A stretch of 64,000 nt of DNA, taken from positions 137,186 to 201,185 of the forward strand of contig CM063462.1 of assembly GCA_032191425.1 (NCBI GenBank), in the 5' to 3' direction. The stretch is from Lymantria dispar (taxonomy: Eukaryota; Arthropoda; Insecta; Lepidoptera; Erebidae). Positions 1-11,420 of the stretch are shown one piece after another (within the stretch, counting starts at the first letter, position 1; each line of letters begins with the position of its first letter). Under the pieces are notes generated by a model, which made no database searches, was not told where the DNA came from, and saw only the letters and a program-made list of their open reading frames with translations. A program made the position numbers and the translations under genes.

Positions 1-42
1 GCCCCAAAAAAGACAACTTTGTACAAAATTTCACGTTTCTAG

Positions 43-402
43 TAGGGATGTCACTTGGAGGGAAAATAATCGATTTTTTGTTCTTCAAAATAAATCGATA
101 ATAATCGATTAATTAAAAATAAATAATCGATTATAAAATAATCGATTTTTCCCAACAGGATTATGATGACTTTTTTTAGGAAATGTGAGCTTCATCTTCT
201 AATATAGTATGAAATATTGCACGCAGTATTGTGATGACCTTCTTTTTTAGGATATCTGGCTGTGAAATAATCGATTAATTTTATTATAAAAATAATCGAT
301 TTTCTATTATTTTGATAATCGATTGTAAAATCGATTATTACAAAAAAAAAAATCGATTAATAATCGATTATTATAAAAATCGATTATTTTTTCACATCCC
401 TA
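43..402. mobile_element. hAT-like MITE (360 bp) with AATCGATT-rich interior
   Basis: The element starts TAGGGATGT and ends ACATCCCTA, a perfect 9-bp terminal inverted repeat. It is flanked by the 8-bp direct repeat GTTTCTAG at 35-42 and 403-410, the size expected for a hAT target duplication. The flanking words join to give 'gtttctaggcc', a motif that recurs uninterrupted at about 655 and 929 in the host Helitron. The interior is AT-rich and carries many copies of the palindrome AATCGATT. It has no coding capacity, so it must have been moved by a transposase encoded elsewhere. Confidence 0.82.
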
Positions 403-600
403 GTTTCTAGGCCTAATGATTTCGGATATACATTTTTCACCCCCTTAGAGATTGAATTTTAAAAACTAATTTCTTAGAGCTCATTTACAACAAAAGAAAG
501 AGAATCGCACAATACACAGAAATACATAGATTCATGTTCCTAGCCCCAATAGTTTCGGCTATACGATTTTCACCCCCTTAAGGGGTGATTTTCCAAAACT

Positions 601-1148
601 CCTTTGCTAGAGCTTGTGTATCCCAAAAAATACAACGGTGTAAAAAAAAATTAGGTTTCTAGGCCCAGTGGTTTCGGCTTTATGCTTTTTTGTGTTTTAG
701 GGGTTAAATTTCATCTCCATATAAATGAAATTTCCAAAACGCTGGAATAAATATTTATTTATATATTATCAAGTGCCTTAATAGAAAGATTCATGGTTCT
801 ATAATCGAAAATGATAAATTTGCATACTAAATGTCATGCCCTATTTCAACCCCTTATACCCATTTTTTCGCGATTTCTTTGCTAGAGCTCGTGTACCCTA
901 AGAAATTCTACGGTGTAAAAAAAAATACGTTTCTAGGCCCAGTGGTTTCGGCTTTATGCTTTATTGTCTTTTAGGGGTTGACTTTCATCCCCATATAAAT
1001 GAAATTTCCAAAATGCTAGACTAAATATTTATTTATATATCATCAAGTGCCTTAATACAAAGATTCATGATTCTATCATCGAAAATGACGAATTTCCATA
1101 CAAAATGTCATCCCCTATTTCAACCCCTTATACCCATTTTTTCGCAAT
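601..1148. repeat. Two tandem 274-bp modules inside the Helitron
   Basis: The blocks 601-874 and 875-1148 align along their whole length. For example, the motif 'aggcccagtggtttcggc' occurs at 661 and again at 935, exactly 274 bases apart. Both blocks contain 'ctttgctagagct', a run of A after 'cggtgt', and 'ccccttatacccattttttcgc'. A third, more diverged module can be traced around 411-600. The modules are non-coding. Confidence 0.8.
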
Positions 1149-1390
1149 AAAAAGTAGCCTATGTCCTTTCTCAAGCTTTATTCCATCTGTACCAAATTTC
1201 ATCAAAATCGGTTCAGTGGTTTAGACGTGAAAGCGTAACAGACAGACAGAGTTACTTTCGCATTTATAATATTAGTAAGGATAATGCTGCTCAGTAATAC
1301 GGATTCAATGTGATCACCTGGACTGCCAATCGCGATCTTGCATATTCAAGTCGAATTAATCTAAGGGAGCGTGTCGGAACTGTCATTACC

Positions 1391-3261
1391 TTTTTTTTTT
1401 TTGTGGATGTGTTTTTTTTTGTGGGTACCCTCCCATCGACCGACGTCCCCCCCTCGGGGAGGACGTCGGTCTTTCCTCAAGCGGTCGGCCTCTCGGCGGG
1501 TGACGGACTAATCCCCGGTCACGTCACCCGCGGCCTCGGCTAGGGCGGCATGAGGCGCAGATAGTTGCACCTACGCCGCCCCAGTCGCCGGCGGCGGATC
1601 TCCTCATCGAGGCTGCGCTCCTCGCGCAGGCGATCCGCCGCCTCCTTCCGCAAGTTCACTGTCTCGCAGAAGGCTGCGACCGCGTCCCAATTCCCGACGC
1701 TGTCGACCATCGCCCTAGCGATAGCCGGCAGCGTCGGGTCCGTACCGATGATTGCGACGAGTTCACAGCGCTGCACTGCCCAAGCAGGCCTCGAGCGTAT
1801 GGCGCGCCGTGTCCTCGTCGCATTCGCAGTGGTGGCAAGACGGTGTACTCTCCCTCCTAACGATCCTGTGCAGGTATTTGGCGAAGCACCCATGCCCCGT
1901 CAAAACCTGCACCAGTCGGAAGGAGAACACCCCGTGCCACCTTTCCAACCACTGCATCAGCACCGGCCGGAAGGCCTCCACGGTTCGCACCCCGAACCGA
2001 GGCCTCTCCAGCCGGACTGCCCAACGAGCAATGACGTCTCGGCGGGCGTCGACGCGCCAGGCGGTGAGATCCCTTAACGAGACCACACTGCCCCCCGCTC
2101 GCACCCCCATCACCCGCCGATATAGTCCGGCGAGCATCTCCGCCTCCAGGTCCCACGGGGGAGTCCCGGCCAATAGGCACGCTGCCTTCGTCGCCACCGG
2201 GCGGTATCCGCGGATGGCCCTGACCGCCGTGACCCTCTGTGGTCGCCACAGAAGGGCCCTAAGTCGGACGGTCATGGACCCCGCCCACACCGGTGCGCCG
2301 TACAGGGCCATCGACGGGATGATCCCCGCGTACAGCCGTCGGCACGCAGCGCTCGGTCCGCCCACGTTCGGCATAAACCACGATAGGGCGGACGCCGCGC
2401 CGACGATCCGTGGAGCGAGCCTGCGGAAATGCTCCCGGAACCACCATCGCCCGTCGAGCACCAGGCCCAAGTACCTCATATGGGCCCGGATGCTGATGTC
2501 AACCGAGTGGACGGTGATCGAGACGCCGATGGGAGGGCTCATATGGCGCCCATGGAACAAGAGGGCCTCCGTCTTGTCCAGGGCGACCCTCAACCCCAGC
2601 GCCTCGATCCGCCTGACGACCTCCTCGGTACCAGAGGTCGCCAGGCTTACCGCCTCTTCTAGCGTCCCACCGCGGGCTGTGACGAGCGTGTCGTCGGCGT
2701 AACAAATCACGCCCAGCCCGGGCGGGAGGCTCCCCCTGAACGCCCAGTCGTAGCCGATGTTCCACAGGGTGGGTCCGAGGACCGACCCCTGTGGGACACC
2801 GCACGTCATGGGCGTTCGCACAACGTGCCCTGCTCGGTTGGTGCAGAGGACGCTGCGCCCCTCCAAATAGTCTGCCATTAGCCGCCTCAGGAAAGCTGGC
2901 ACCCCGTGATACTGGAGCGCCTCCCTGATGCAGCTGAATGGCAGACTATTGAATGCGTTGGCGATGTCTAGGGACACCACCAACAGCACTCCCCCGCCGG
3001 TGACGGCCTCAGTCGCCACGGCCCTCAGGCGCAACAGAGCCGCGATCGTCGAACGACCCCTCCTAAACCCAAACTGGGCGTCCGACATATCGGGCCCCGT
3101 GCCGACGAGGTGCCGCTCGATGCGGGCAGCTACCACCCTCTCCAGTAGCTTGCCCGTGTCATGGAGCAGCACGATAGGCCTGTAGGCCGAAGGCGACTCC
3201 GGAGACCGTCCCGGCTTCGGCAGGAGCACCAGCTTTCCCTCCTTCCAGCACCCAGGGAACC
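1391..3261 (-). mobile_element. 5'-truncated R1-like LINE, copy 1, with target-site duplication
   Basis: A non-LTR retrotransposon inserted in the minus orientation. Its poly(A) end is the T-run starting at 1391, and a second T-run lies at 1411-1420. The insertion is bounded by the direct repeat GAACTGTCATTACC(T) at 1377-1391 and 3262-3276. The 5' junction falls within the reverse-transcriptase fingers, so the endonuclease and any first ORF are missing. Three further copies of the same family are recognisable on sequence at 14.4, 36-38.2 and 60.0-60.6 kb, and an older one at 47.1-47.4 kb. The R1/I-group label comes from the RT motifs and is not firm at clade level. Confidence 0.88.
1540..3261 (-). 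pseudogene. R1-like LINE reverse transcriptase, truncated and frameshifted
   Basis: The frame opens with FPGCWKEG just inside the 5' junction; the ATG in front of it lies in target DNA and is not the true start. Visible RT motifs are LDIANAFNSLPF (first catalytic Asp), CGVPQGSVLGP and YADD (catalytic Asp pair), followed by the thumb and a C-terminal Cys/His knuckle of the type CHHC...H. The first frame ends at 1763 after TLEACLGSAAL. The family C-terminus (ELVAIIG... to YLRLMPP) continues in another frame to 1540. A small deletion after the zinc knuckle, relative to the 36-38 kb copy, explains the shift. The protein would copy LINE RNA at the nicked target. This copy cannot encode an active enzyme. 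Confidence 0.87.
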
Positions 3262-3276
3262 GAACTGTCATTACCT

Positions 3277-5918
3277 GCCCGTGCTTTGCGTGGTCTATGC
3301 ACCACGTGTTAAGTTATTGTTTTATTTAGATAGCAACTGTTATTACACTATCGAACGGTGGGATACCATGAGTTTACTACAGCTTAAACGAATTTGTGAT
3401 GTGGCAGCATTGAAGAGGCAAAGCGGGTTAGGTTAAACGGCAATTGCCAAATACTAACCCAAATTAAACTGCAAACACATCTCCATACTGCGGATTTTAT
3501 AATTATTTTAAGAAAATATGTATATGATAAATAGGTGCATACCTTAGAATTTCACATTATTATTCTAAGGCGCATACGTTGCGCGTTGGAAAATGTATTT
3601 TTAATGTAAATGTAAATTAAAAAATGTATTCTTAATTTCTTCATAAAATATTAATTTTTGTTGTTGTGTATTTGTTACTAAGCTGTTATGTGTTTTAATA
3701 AACATCTAACTACTACATAATATTATTCAATTTGTATAAAAACAGATTGTCTTCGTATATTCTATTAAATAATCGAACGACAACAGTCCAGTTAATCGAG
3801 TTTTCAATGTATCCATTTCTTCGTACAGTTTAATAGAGATTGTAAATTAACTGCTTTGCACGGGTCAGACATATTGTGTGAGTTATAACTCGAAAATTAC
3901 TAGGTATGAAACACGTTCAGGCTATACCTATTTGTAATAATATTTTGTTTAAAGCGCCTGATATTTGTGTCATAGCAACAAATTAAAAACTTATTTTAAA
4001 AAAATAACTGCAACTTCTAGGGATATTTTTTTCGTTGATTTGTAATCTAGAGGCCAAATACTATGTAATACGACCAATCTCATGTCTGTATGTGAATATT
4101 TACAAGTGGGGCAAACGTCCATACAATCTTGGCCAGCTCCTTTGAAGCGTGTTCGAGTTACCCAGCACAGCCTTTTTTTTTATGTCCTCTAGAAATCTCA
4201 CAAAGGAACCTCACAAATATACAGAGTGACTGATAAAAGATTGTACATATTGAAGGAGGGTATTCAGCACTCGATTCTGATACCGAATATGTAAATATTG
4301 CCGCTTGTTTCAAACCGCCGAGCTATACCTATACACACACACTTATATTCTTATCAACCGATCACGGCGCAGGGACGGCGATACCACCGCCACGATAACA
4401 AGAAATTTACCAAGAAATGTATTATTCGCGCACCGTCAATAATATTGTCAACACGTACTCGCTCAATTGCCTGTAATTATAAATATTCAGTAAACGCATT
4501 AAAATATGAACGACCTTTTCTCCAATCAAATTCGATATCCGCAACATATCGAAATTTTGGACCTTCGCAGCCGGACTTTTAGGTAAACCAGAAAGATTGG
4601 AGAGGAAACAAATTCGCAATTCATTTCGCCGTACAGTGCTTTTGGTGAGACGTATCAACTAAAATTTCCTAACTCTCCTTTCCACTTCTGTTTAATGCTG
4701 TACTTAATTTCAGTGCTTTTTCGTTGTGTCAAAAAAGAGTATTCAAGTTACCCAGCACAGTATTTTTTATTTGAAGAAGACGTCTAGGAATCAAACGAAC
4801 ATATGTCCCACTGCGACTAATGTAAAATCCTAATTTACATTATTCTTGTGTGTGTTCATCAAGATTTTTTACATTACTAAGGAATTCCATTCGTCTTCTA
4901 TCAACTGCTGCAATCCCAAATAAAGCTATATAAGCAATTGTATTCAATCATGATGTTTTATTGTCTTCTAAGCTGGGACGTCCCAGTAAAACTCTTAGGG
5001 ATAGTCGTTATTTCTCTGATTTTCATTACAAATATCTTCTAACATTCTTTTCATATTATTCTTGTGCTTCTTCTGGGCAACTGCGTTTGGAATCTTCCTG
5101 TTTAAAGACTGTTTTGCTGTTTTTATTTCCTCGGTTAACTTAATGATCTGTTTATCAACATCAGCAGGGCTCTGCACAGTATCCCTGGCAGAATACAAAG
5201 AATTCAGATTTTTTCAAGCGGAGCAATCTTATTATTCATAGCTTCCTGAGAAGGTTCTGCTCTCTGGTTATCTGCATTTTCATTATTTTCGCATTTAATT
5301 GTCATTCAACACCGGGTTTTATTTTATCATCTTCCTGTATTTTAGTATTTGAAACTGGTTGTATAATTTGTTTTTTTTTTTCTGCAGGCTACCTGTAGGG
5401 AGGCGCTGCCTTATTAAAACATTCTATGGGTACTGCTGAAGAATTTCTTATTAAACTACGTCAACACAAAGTATAAATTATTGAAAATTGCATTCAAAGA
5501 TTAATTAAAGCCACAGCCGGGCATCGAACTCATCGTATACAGAAAACTAACACTCTGTATCTTGAGTAAATTTTTGCTAATGAAATCAACGGTAATACAA
5601 ATGTTAAATTGCTTTGCTACGCTCACACCACTTAATTCGTCTACTCGTTATAGTATCCAAACAATACATACACTATCAGAGGAAATTTAGAAATGTGAAT
5701 TACCAATTACAGCTATTATTATATGCTTCCCCAATGCAATAGTGCAAGTCAACATAAACCATTAATAACATTATCTGTTAATGTCAACATAATAATTACA
5801 TAAACCATTAATTAATTTATACATTATATCGTACGTAAGTTAAAAAATATTATAATCTACAAATCTAAAATCTATGCTAAAATATAATTAAATTATCAAC
5901 GAGAATCATTGTATAAAG
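3277..5918. other. AT-rich intergenic DNA, no gene seen
   Basis: About 2.6 kb of AT-rich sequence with only short open frames lacking recognisable motifs. The one structured signal is the 15-mer AGTTACCCAGCACAG, present at 4156-4170 and again at 4746-4760. In both places it is followed by a T-rich run and a 'tctag' motif about 30 bases on, suggesting two diverged copies of a short repeat. The right end (about 5700-5918) probably contains the 3' untranslated region of the adjoining LINE. Confidence 0.5.
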
Positions 5919-6274
5919 TTATACATTATTACAGCATATTTCAAATAACATTGCTCTTTTCAATTCTACAATTGAACAAACGAATAGATCAATTTTGTCG
6001 GCCAGCCGATTCAATATTCGTGGCGTTCGCGTCAAGGGTGCCATAGTTAAAAGGTTGGTTCTAGCTGTTGGCATTTTGAATAACTGCGGTCAACGACGCC
6101 GTGCAAGGTATTTATCTGGTACAAATAGTCCCATCAACCACAGTATATCCGGATTAGAGATCCTGCCCCGGGATAGTCTCATCATATTATTATAAGATGC
6201 GAGAGCCAAATCCCTTCTTGTTTCCAAATCGTCATATCTAACCATGCCCAGTACAAACAGGGTTAGATACATTA

Positions 6275-6336
6275 ACGGATAGAAAGGATAAACACCATAT
6301 AATCTAAAATATATGGTGTTTATCCTTTCTATCCGT
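6275..6336. repeat. Perfect 27-bp inverted repeat (8-bp loop) inside a LINE RT frame
   Basis: The arms are 6275-6301 and 6310-6336, perfect complements around the loop ATCTAAAA. On the minus strand the right arm encodes the family-like peptide LYGVYPFYP. The left arm encodes TRIERINTIYF, which does not look like the usual sequence at this place in related RT tails. The frame stays open across it. This is best read as one arm having been copied from the other in inverted orientation. Confidence 0.85.
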
Positions 6337-6532
6337 GTGAATTTGTTTTGAATGCGCTCTAACATTTGATTGTATATGGCTTCATGCGGTGCCCACACGC
6401 CGGCGTTGAATTCGAGTTGGCTTCGCACAAGGGTGTCGTACAGTACAGATATGGCCTTTAAATTAGTGAATTCACTAGCTCGTCGTAATACAAATCCTAA
6501 ATTCCTATAAGCTTTTTTAAAAATATTTGTTA

Positions 6533-6849
6533 CCAACAATCCGCCCTCGCTTCGCTTCGGTTATAGGTTATAGTCGTTTTACCCGCGTAGTTCCCGTTCC
6601 CGTGGGAATACCGGGATAAAATATAGCCTAGTTTACGCCCTGATATTATAGCTTTCCATTGGTGTAAGAATTTTTGAAATCGGTCCAGCCGTTTTGAAGA
6701 TTACCCGGAACAAACAGACAGATAGACAGACAAAAATTTTTAATTGCTATTTTAGGCATAGGTGTCGTGTAAATAACCATGTGAGCATGAAAAAAGCCTA
6801 TTATTTTGACATTACAAACAGACACTCCAATTTTATTTATTGGTATAGA
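6533..6849 (-). mobile_element. Non-autonomous Helitron (317 bp) inserted in LINE RT
   Basis: On the minus strand it begins TCTATACCAATAAATAAAAT at 6849 after a host A (complement of T6850). It ends with a degenerate form of the 3' terminus 'gcgagggcgggttgCTAG' at 6533 (here TTGG in place of CTAG). It lacks coding capacity. The same element is present at 63076-63387 with an intact CTAG, and its 3' part at 44578-44775. Joining the flanks at 6532/6850 gives an uninterrupted RT reading frame (KDHI then TNIFKK), which fixes both ends to the base. Confidence 0.88.
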
Positions 6850-8840
6850 TGTGATCTTTGAACGTTAAATCCGCGTTCACACGAACCCCTAGATCTCTGA
6901 TCGTACTCACGCGTTTCAGTATTTCAGTACCGATCTTATAGGTGAAATGTAGTGGGGTCTTTGCCTTAATAAATGAGCATTTATCGATATTAAACTGCAA
7001 TTTATTCTTTTGGCTCCACTCGACCATTCTATTCACGTCTTCTTGCAAGCACTGGCAGTCATTTCTGTCTTTCACTGCTAACAATAATTTGAGGTCGTCC
7101 GCAAAGAGCAAACACTGGGCTTCTTGGACGACACTCAGTAAGTTGTTTATCATATTAATGAACTCTAATAGGCCGAGGTTTGAACCCTGACTCACGCCTG
7201 TTCTTGTGAAATATTTCTCAGATTTGAATCCAGCATGTTCCACGTACTGCTACCTATGTCTCATGTAACTCGCAAAAAATTTTAATAATTTTCTGGAGCA
7301 TCCAACGGCCGCCAACTTTGAAAGTAATATGTCATTATCCACTAGATCAAACGCTTTTTTAAAGTCGAAGTAGGTTGCGTCGACTTGCACCTTCGCGTCC
7401 ACGTGAGGGACAAAGTTAGCCATGGCATCAAGCAAGTTACTAGTAGTGTTGCGTGTCTGTCTAAAACCATGCTGGGCCTCAGACAGGTGAGCAGATATCT
7501 GTGCCAGAATACTTTTCTGTGCAGCTGATTCGAACACTTTCGCAAGTGCCGAGAGGATCGCTACAGGTCTGAAACCGTCTGAACCTTCAGTACCGGAACC
7601 TTCAGGTACTGGTACCACGCGCGTTGTTTTCCAACATTCTGGAAAATAGGCCGCATCTGAACATAGACTATACAAGTGCAAAAGAGGCCTGGCTAGCACT
7701 ATGCGACAATCTCTCACGACATATGCTGGAATACCATCAGATCCCGCCGAGTGTTTAGGTTTTATCCGTGTGAGTGCCGCTTGCACTTCGGATAGCGTAA
7801 GACATGGAACGTGGACATGTGCAGAGCTCGCACCCCCTCCACCTCTGCCGCATCCACGGCCAACCTCGCAGGGTCACTACCATACACTGACTGAAAATAG
7901 TGAGCAAATTCGTTGGCACACTCACCATCTGACAAAACTATTCCTTTCCTTGTAATTATTTTCTTATTTTGAGTATTTTTTCTCATTCTCAACATAATTC
8001 CAGAATAGCTTTGGGTCCTTCTCTAAATTTCTTTCTATAGTCGCTTTATAATTTATATGCGTAGTATGCATCATTATTTTGAGTTTCGCGAGACACTCTG
8101 AGAAAGCTTTATAGTCATCCGGCGTACTGTTAGATTTGATCTTTATATGAAGTTTTGCTTTAAACGCACGGTTTTTATGATATCTAAGGTTTACCAGGTT
8201 CTTTATATGCCCTTCTAGTTGGCACACAATTACTGATAATATTATTAATTATATTATAAAAATATCTTATTGCATTTTCTGGATGTCATATAAAGGAGCC
8301 CAATTTACATCTGAAATTATTTTATATAATAATCTAAAATTTGCCTTTGAAAAGTGTACTGACCCAAACTATGATTCACCGATTGCGACGAAGACACCAC
8401 CGTCTCCGTCGCGGTACTAGATGCCGCTGCAATTTCGAGTTCGCGTCCTGTGAGAAAACAATCGTCAGCGGCACGACCAAGACGCACAGCTACAGTGAGT
8501 AGTGGGCGATGTACGTCCACAGGCACAGGGACCTTATCCGCCCCGCATACCTCCACCCCATCGCCACACACGACGAACATAATACTAAATCGAGCTGTCG
8601 GTCATTACAATTTGGAACTTTGATCAATTGTATAAAGTCACAAAAAGTTAATAAATATTCATAATAATTAATTATATCATCATTAGTCGAAAACAAATTA
8701 AAATCCCCCACCACGATCATTACTTTGTATTTAATACACCATTGTTCAATAATTCTAATTAGCATCATATACTCGCTATCCTTACTACTTGGCGGTATAT
8801 AAACAACACAACACATAAATAAAAATCTTTTTTTTTTAAT

Positions 8841-9729
8841 TGTTACCCCAGCTATATACTTTATGTTTTTGTCTCATCGTATAGTAATACTTTTTAATAT
8901 TGATAAGTTCTAAGTTCCGTTTTGTTACTTTCTATATTTTTTCAATTATTCGTTAACTATGTCGTTTAATTTCTTCTGGAGTTTTGTTTCGCTAATCTTT
9001 TCAGCTTCTATTCTGGTTTTCTTATTGAAGTCATCATCGAACCTGATATACTGCCGACTACTTTGCTCCAGCCTCCTCCATAGAGGCAGTGAAGTCGATG
9101 AACTATATCAACCCGTCTGACCAGCGTGGAATGGTATAGCGATATATTTCAAGTTTTGCTTTTCTGACTTAATTGTTAACTTGATATCACAATCTCCTAG
9201 CTGTCTTTTACGACACACCCCCTGTAGGAAACCCCTTTCCTGTGGTGAATTGGCAACTTACTCCGTCCCAACACGGACAAGTATTCAAGGAGATATAGAG
9301 CTATTAAGTAGATATGTAGGTGTAAGAATACAATTTATAACGCCCCCTCTTGCCCGTGAGTGTCATAAAAGACGACTCAGGGTTTATGCATGTAACATCT
9401 ATAGAAGACAAGAACTTGAAACAAAGTGTGCCATTATGTATGAACTCAAATGATGCTCAAGTATTGAAATAGATATTAAATAAGTATCACCTACAACTAG
9501 CACATCTTGGAGTGAGAATACTGTTTATGGCTCCCTGTCTTGAGTGACGTAAAATACAATGAGGGATATGATATGCAGATAACATCGACGCAGGAAACGA
9601 AAACTCGAAATAAAACCGAATACCCACACGTGTGACTAATATACACTACGTTTCAGTTTCATTTGTTCAATGTCGCTCAAATTATGTTTGAGGCTCAAGT
9701 TCAGCAGTGGATCATATATGAGATGTGTC

Positions 9730-9760
<31 letters not shown>

Positions 9761-10029
9761 ATCAAAAAAAACTTGCATCTTAGCTTTCAAGCTGCGATTG
9801 ATAAAAAAAAAAGACCAACCAAATAAATGTAATATAATTATTACAGGAACAAAATGAAACTACAAAATATAATATTTAACCCATTAATGAACCAGGAGCA
9901 TTATAGTGGATGAAATTCTTTTCCACTCAGAGGAACGCTTTATCCTAGCTGCGGGACAAATATGAACAGGGATGATCTAAATCAGTCAGATACAACTAGT
10001 ACAGCTCATCATTCATCATCATCATCATT
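8841..10029. other. Repeat-derived intergenic DNA
   Basis: No gene is seen. The stretch holds diverged pieces of a widespread repeat: 'gcctcctccatagaggcagtgaag' near 9071 and two blocks at 9331-9480 and 9520-9640 that contain 'cgactcagggtttatgcatgtaacatct' or similar. A (GAT)n microsatellite lies at about 9731-9758. Better copies of the same repeat occur at 12950-13150, 24530-24760, 51150-51370 and 52440-53320. Confidence 0.5.
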
Positions 10030-10314
10030 TCAGCCTATTGCCGTCCACTGCTGGACGTAGGCCTCCCTCATATTGCGCCACAATGTGCGGTCCTGTGCCG
10101 CCTGCATCCAACGACGCCCAGCAACTTTCACTAGGTCGTCGGTCCACCTAGTGGGGGGGCGTCCTACACTGCGTCGTCCGATGCGTGGTCGCCACTCGAG
10201 AACCTTTCTTCCCCAGCGGTTGTCGGTTCGTCGAGCGATGTGGCCTGCCCATTGCCACTTCAGCGTGCTAATTCTTCGTGCTATGTCGGTTACACCCGTT
10301 CTTCTGCGGTACAG
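10030..10314 (-). pseudogene. RTE-type LINE, C-terminal fragment of ORF2
   Basis: The minus strand reads LYRRRTGVTDIARRISTLKW, then WGRKVLEWRPR, VGRPPTRWTDDLVKVAG and YVQQWTAIG, and stops at 10030-10032. This is the familiar C-terminal tail of lepidopteran RTE/endonuclease-reverse-transcriptase LINEs. It is followed by a (TCA/TGA)n run at 10010-10028, typical of the simple-repeat tails of these elements. Endonuclease and RT core are absent (5' truncation near 10315). The fragment itself is open, so the insertion is fairly young. A more decayed copy lies at 59050-59400. Confidence 0.82.
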
Positions 10315-10976
10315 CTAAAAAGATATTATTAAAAGTTTAAACACACTATATGCCAGTGTTTCCTCGACCTATTATGACGATTATTGTTCACGAGTGGTTT
10401 GTATATTACTGATAATACTGTTGAGACTTAGTGGACTGTATGGGGAGGTTTATGCCATTAACATAACGACGTGGGCTGAACGGCGAAGGACCAGCGGGAG
10501 CCAATCCCACTAGTGGGACTGATTCCCACACAATGAGGGTTTGTTCGGGAAAAGGTGGGAAGTGGGCGGAGTAGTGGTAGAACCTTACCTCGTCTTTCCC
10601 TTGCCTTGGCGAAGCTGCAGACTCGGCGTGCTGAAGGTGGTGTTCACGACGAGGTAGTTAGGCTGTAGGCTGAATGCGGGCACTGAAGTTATTGTCTGTG
10701 ATCACTATTACGATATATATATACACTCGCGTGCGGATGTCGTGTCTTTTAATGCTGAACGATATCGGGTACCACGGAAAGAATACGTCACAACTACTTT
10801 TTCGAGTGTCTCAATGCCGAACGTCACGCGATACTTATGTCAAGATGGCATCGTCGCGCGACTCTAGCGACGATTTTACGAATCTAGGCGGAGTTAACCG
10901 ACATCGCACGATACGTCGCGCTAAGTATACTCTGAATACAGAATGAACTCTGAAACAGAAAAACAAGCAGCAGTTC
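10315..10976. other. Intergenic DNA, no recognisable gene
   Basis: There is a moderately GC-rich block at 10440-10680 with a short palindrome (tcccactagtggga at about 10506-10519), and a 90-codon open frame at 10674-10946 without recognisable motifs. Neither supports a gene call. Confidence 0.4.
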
Positions 10977-11420
10977 TTTATCTTCTTATGTAATGACAAT
11001 AAGCTACAAGTATGATCTATTGATCATACTCGCAGCTTATTGCCATTACATAATTTTACAAATAATGATTACAACTCGACACTGGCAGCTGTTGGTGCCG
11101 TGCCGTGTAGTGTCGAGTTGTAATAATTATTTATTCTTCACGTCTTCGGTCTCTGTATTTTAGGCATAGTCGTTAGCGTCGATTAGGTGCTGACGACCAA
11201 ATCGTTTCTTTGTGAATTTTGTCAGAATATGAAAATGTACGTAATTTACTATTTTATCATAATCGCTATATTTCAGTATTTTATTTGCATTATATTACAT
11301 AAAAATATCTTATAATTTATTGCTACTCAGGAAATTATTCAATATAACACAGTAAAACACTAAAACAATGAATAACATTTAAAAGCGCTACATAACATTT
11401 TGAGATTTTTATTAAAAATC
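10977..11420. repeat. Hairpin-rich repeat related to the foldback element at 40 kb
   Basis: Two hairpins stand side by side: 10986-11053 (about 30-base arms, TTATGTAATG...CATTACATAA) and 11068-11124 (perfect 16-bp arms ATTACAACTCGACACT). From about 11136 the sequence 'ttcacgtcttcggtct...ttagtcgttagcgtcgattagg' matches the left arm of the foldback element at 40089-40660, including 'aaaacactaaaa.aatga' and 'aagcgctacat.acattttga'. This copy has one arm only. No coding capacity. Confidence 0.65.

Larger units (their letters stand above)
1..1281 (-). mobile_element. Old non-autonomous Helitron, 5' end at 1281, rest off the left edge
   Basis: Read on the minus strand, the element starts at 1281 with TCCTTACTAATATTATAAA, preceded by a host A. 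This is the type of 5' terminus (TC after A) common in lepidopteran Helitrons. Next to it lies a short run of CTGT/CAGA units. No open reading frame is present. The body consists of diverged modules of about 274 bases, each containing a 'tttctaggcc...agtggtttcgg' motif. The 3' end (CTAG) is not in the window, so the full length is unknown. A hAT-like MITE is inserted near the left edge. The Helitron assignment rests on the terminus only. Confidence 0.6.
5919..8822 (-). pseudogene. CR1/Jockey-group LINE ORF2 remnant (endonuclease + reverse transcriptase)
   Basis: From the 5' side: an APE-type endonuclease piece (8490-8816) with VVYIPPSS and VVGDFN; then degenerate linker pieces (7964-8227, 7762-7995); then the RT. 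Its start, 7786-7250, carries SAGSDGIPAYVV, FRPVAILSALAKVFE, AQHGFRQTRNT and FDFKKAFD. An in-frame TAG at about 7247 separates this from 7243-6853, which has GVSQGSNLG and LFADDLKLLL. Position 6849-6533 is the inserted Helitron. The frame resumes at 6532 with TNIFKKAYRNLGFVLRR. A frameshift near 6100 leads to the tail (PLTRTPRILNRLADKIDLF), which ends at a stop at 5919-5921. Several independent lesions make it non-functional. The catalytic Asp pair is still visible in FADD. A 27-bp perfect inverted repeat lies inside the frame at 6275-6336. Confidence 0.82.
5919..8840 (-). mobile_element. Decayed CR1/Jockey-group LINE interrupted by a Helitron
   Basis: A minus-strand non-LTR element covering part of the endonuclease, the reverse transcriptase and the C-terminal tail. 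It appears 5'-truncated in the endonuclease near 8822-8840, where a run of A/T begins. The 3' limit is uncertain and probably lies somewhat left of 5919. A 317-bp Helitron sits within it at 6533-6849. Removing that Helitron restores the RT frame, so the LINE was already there when the Helitron arrived. Confidence 0.78.
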
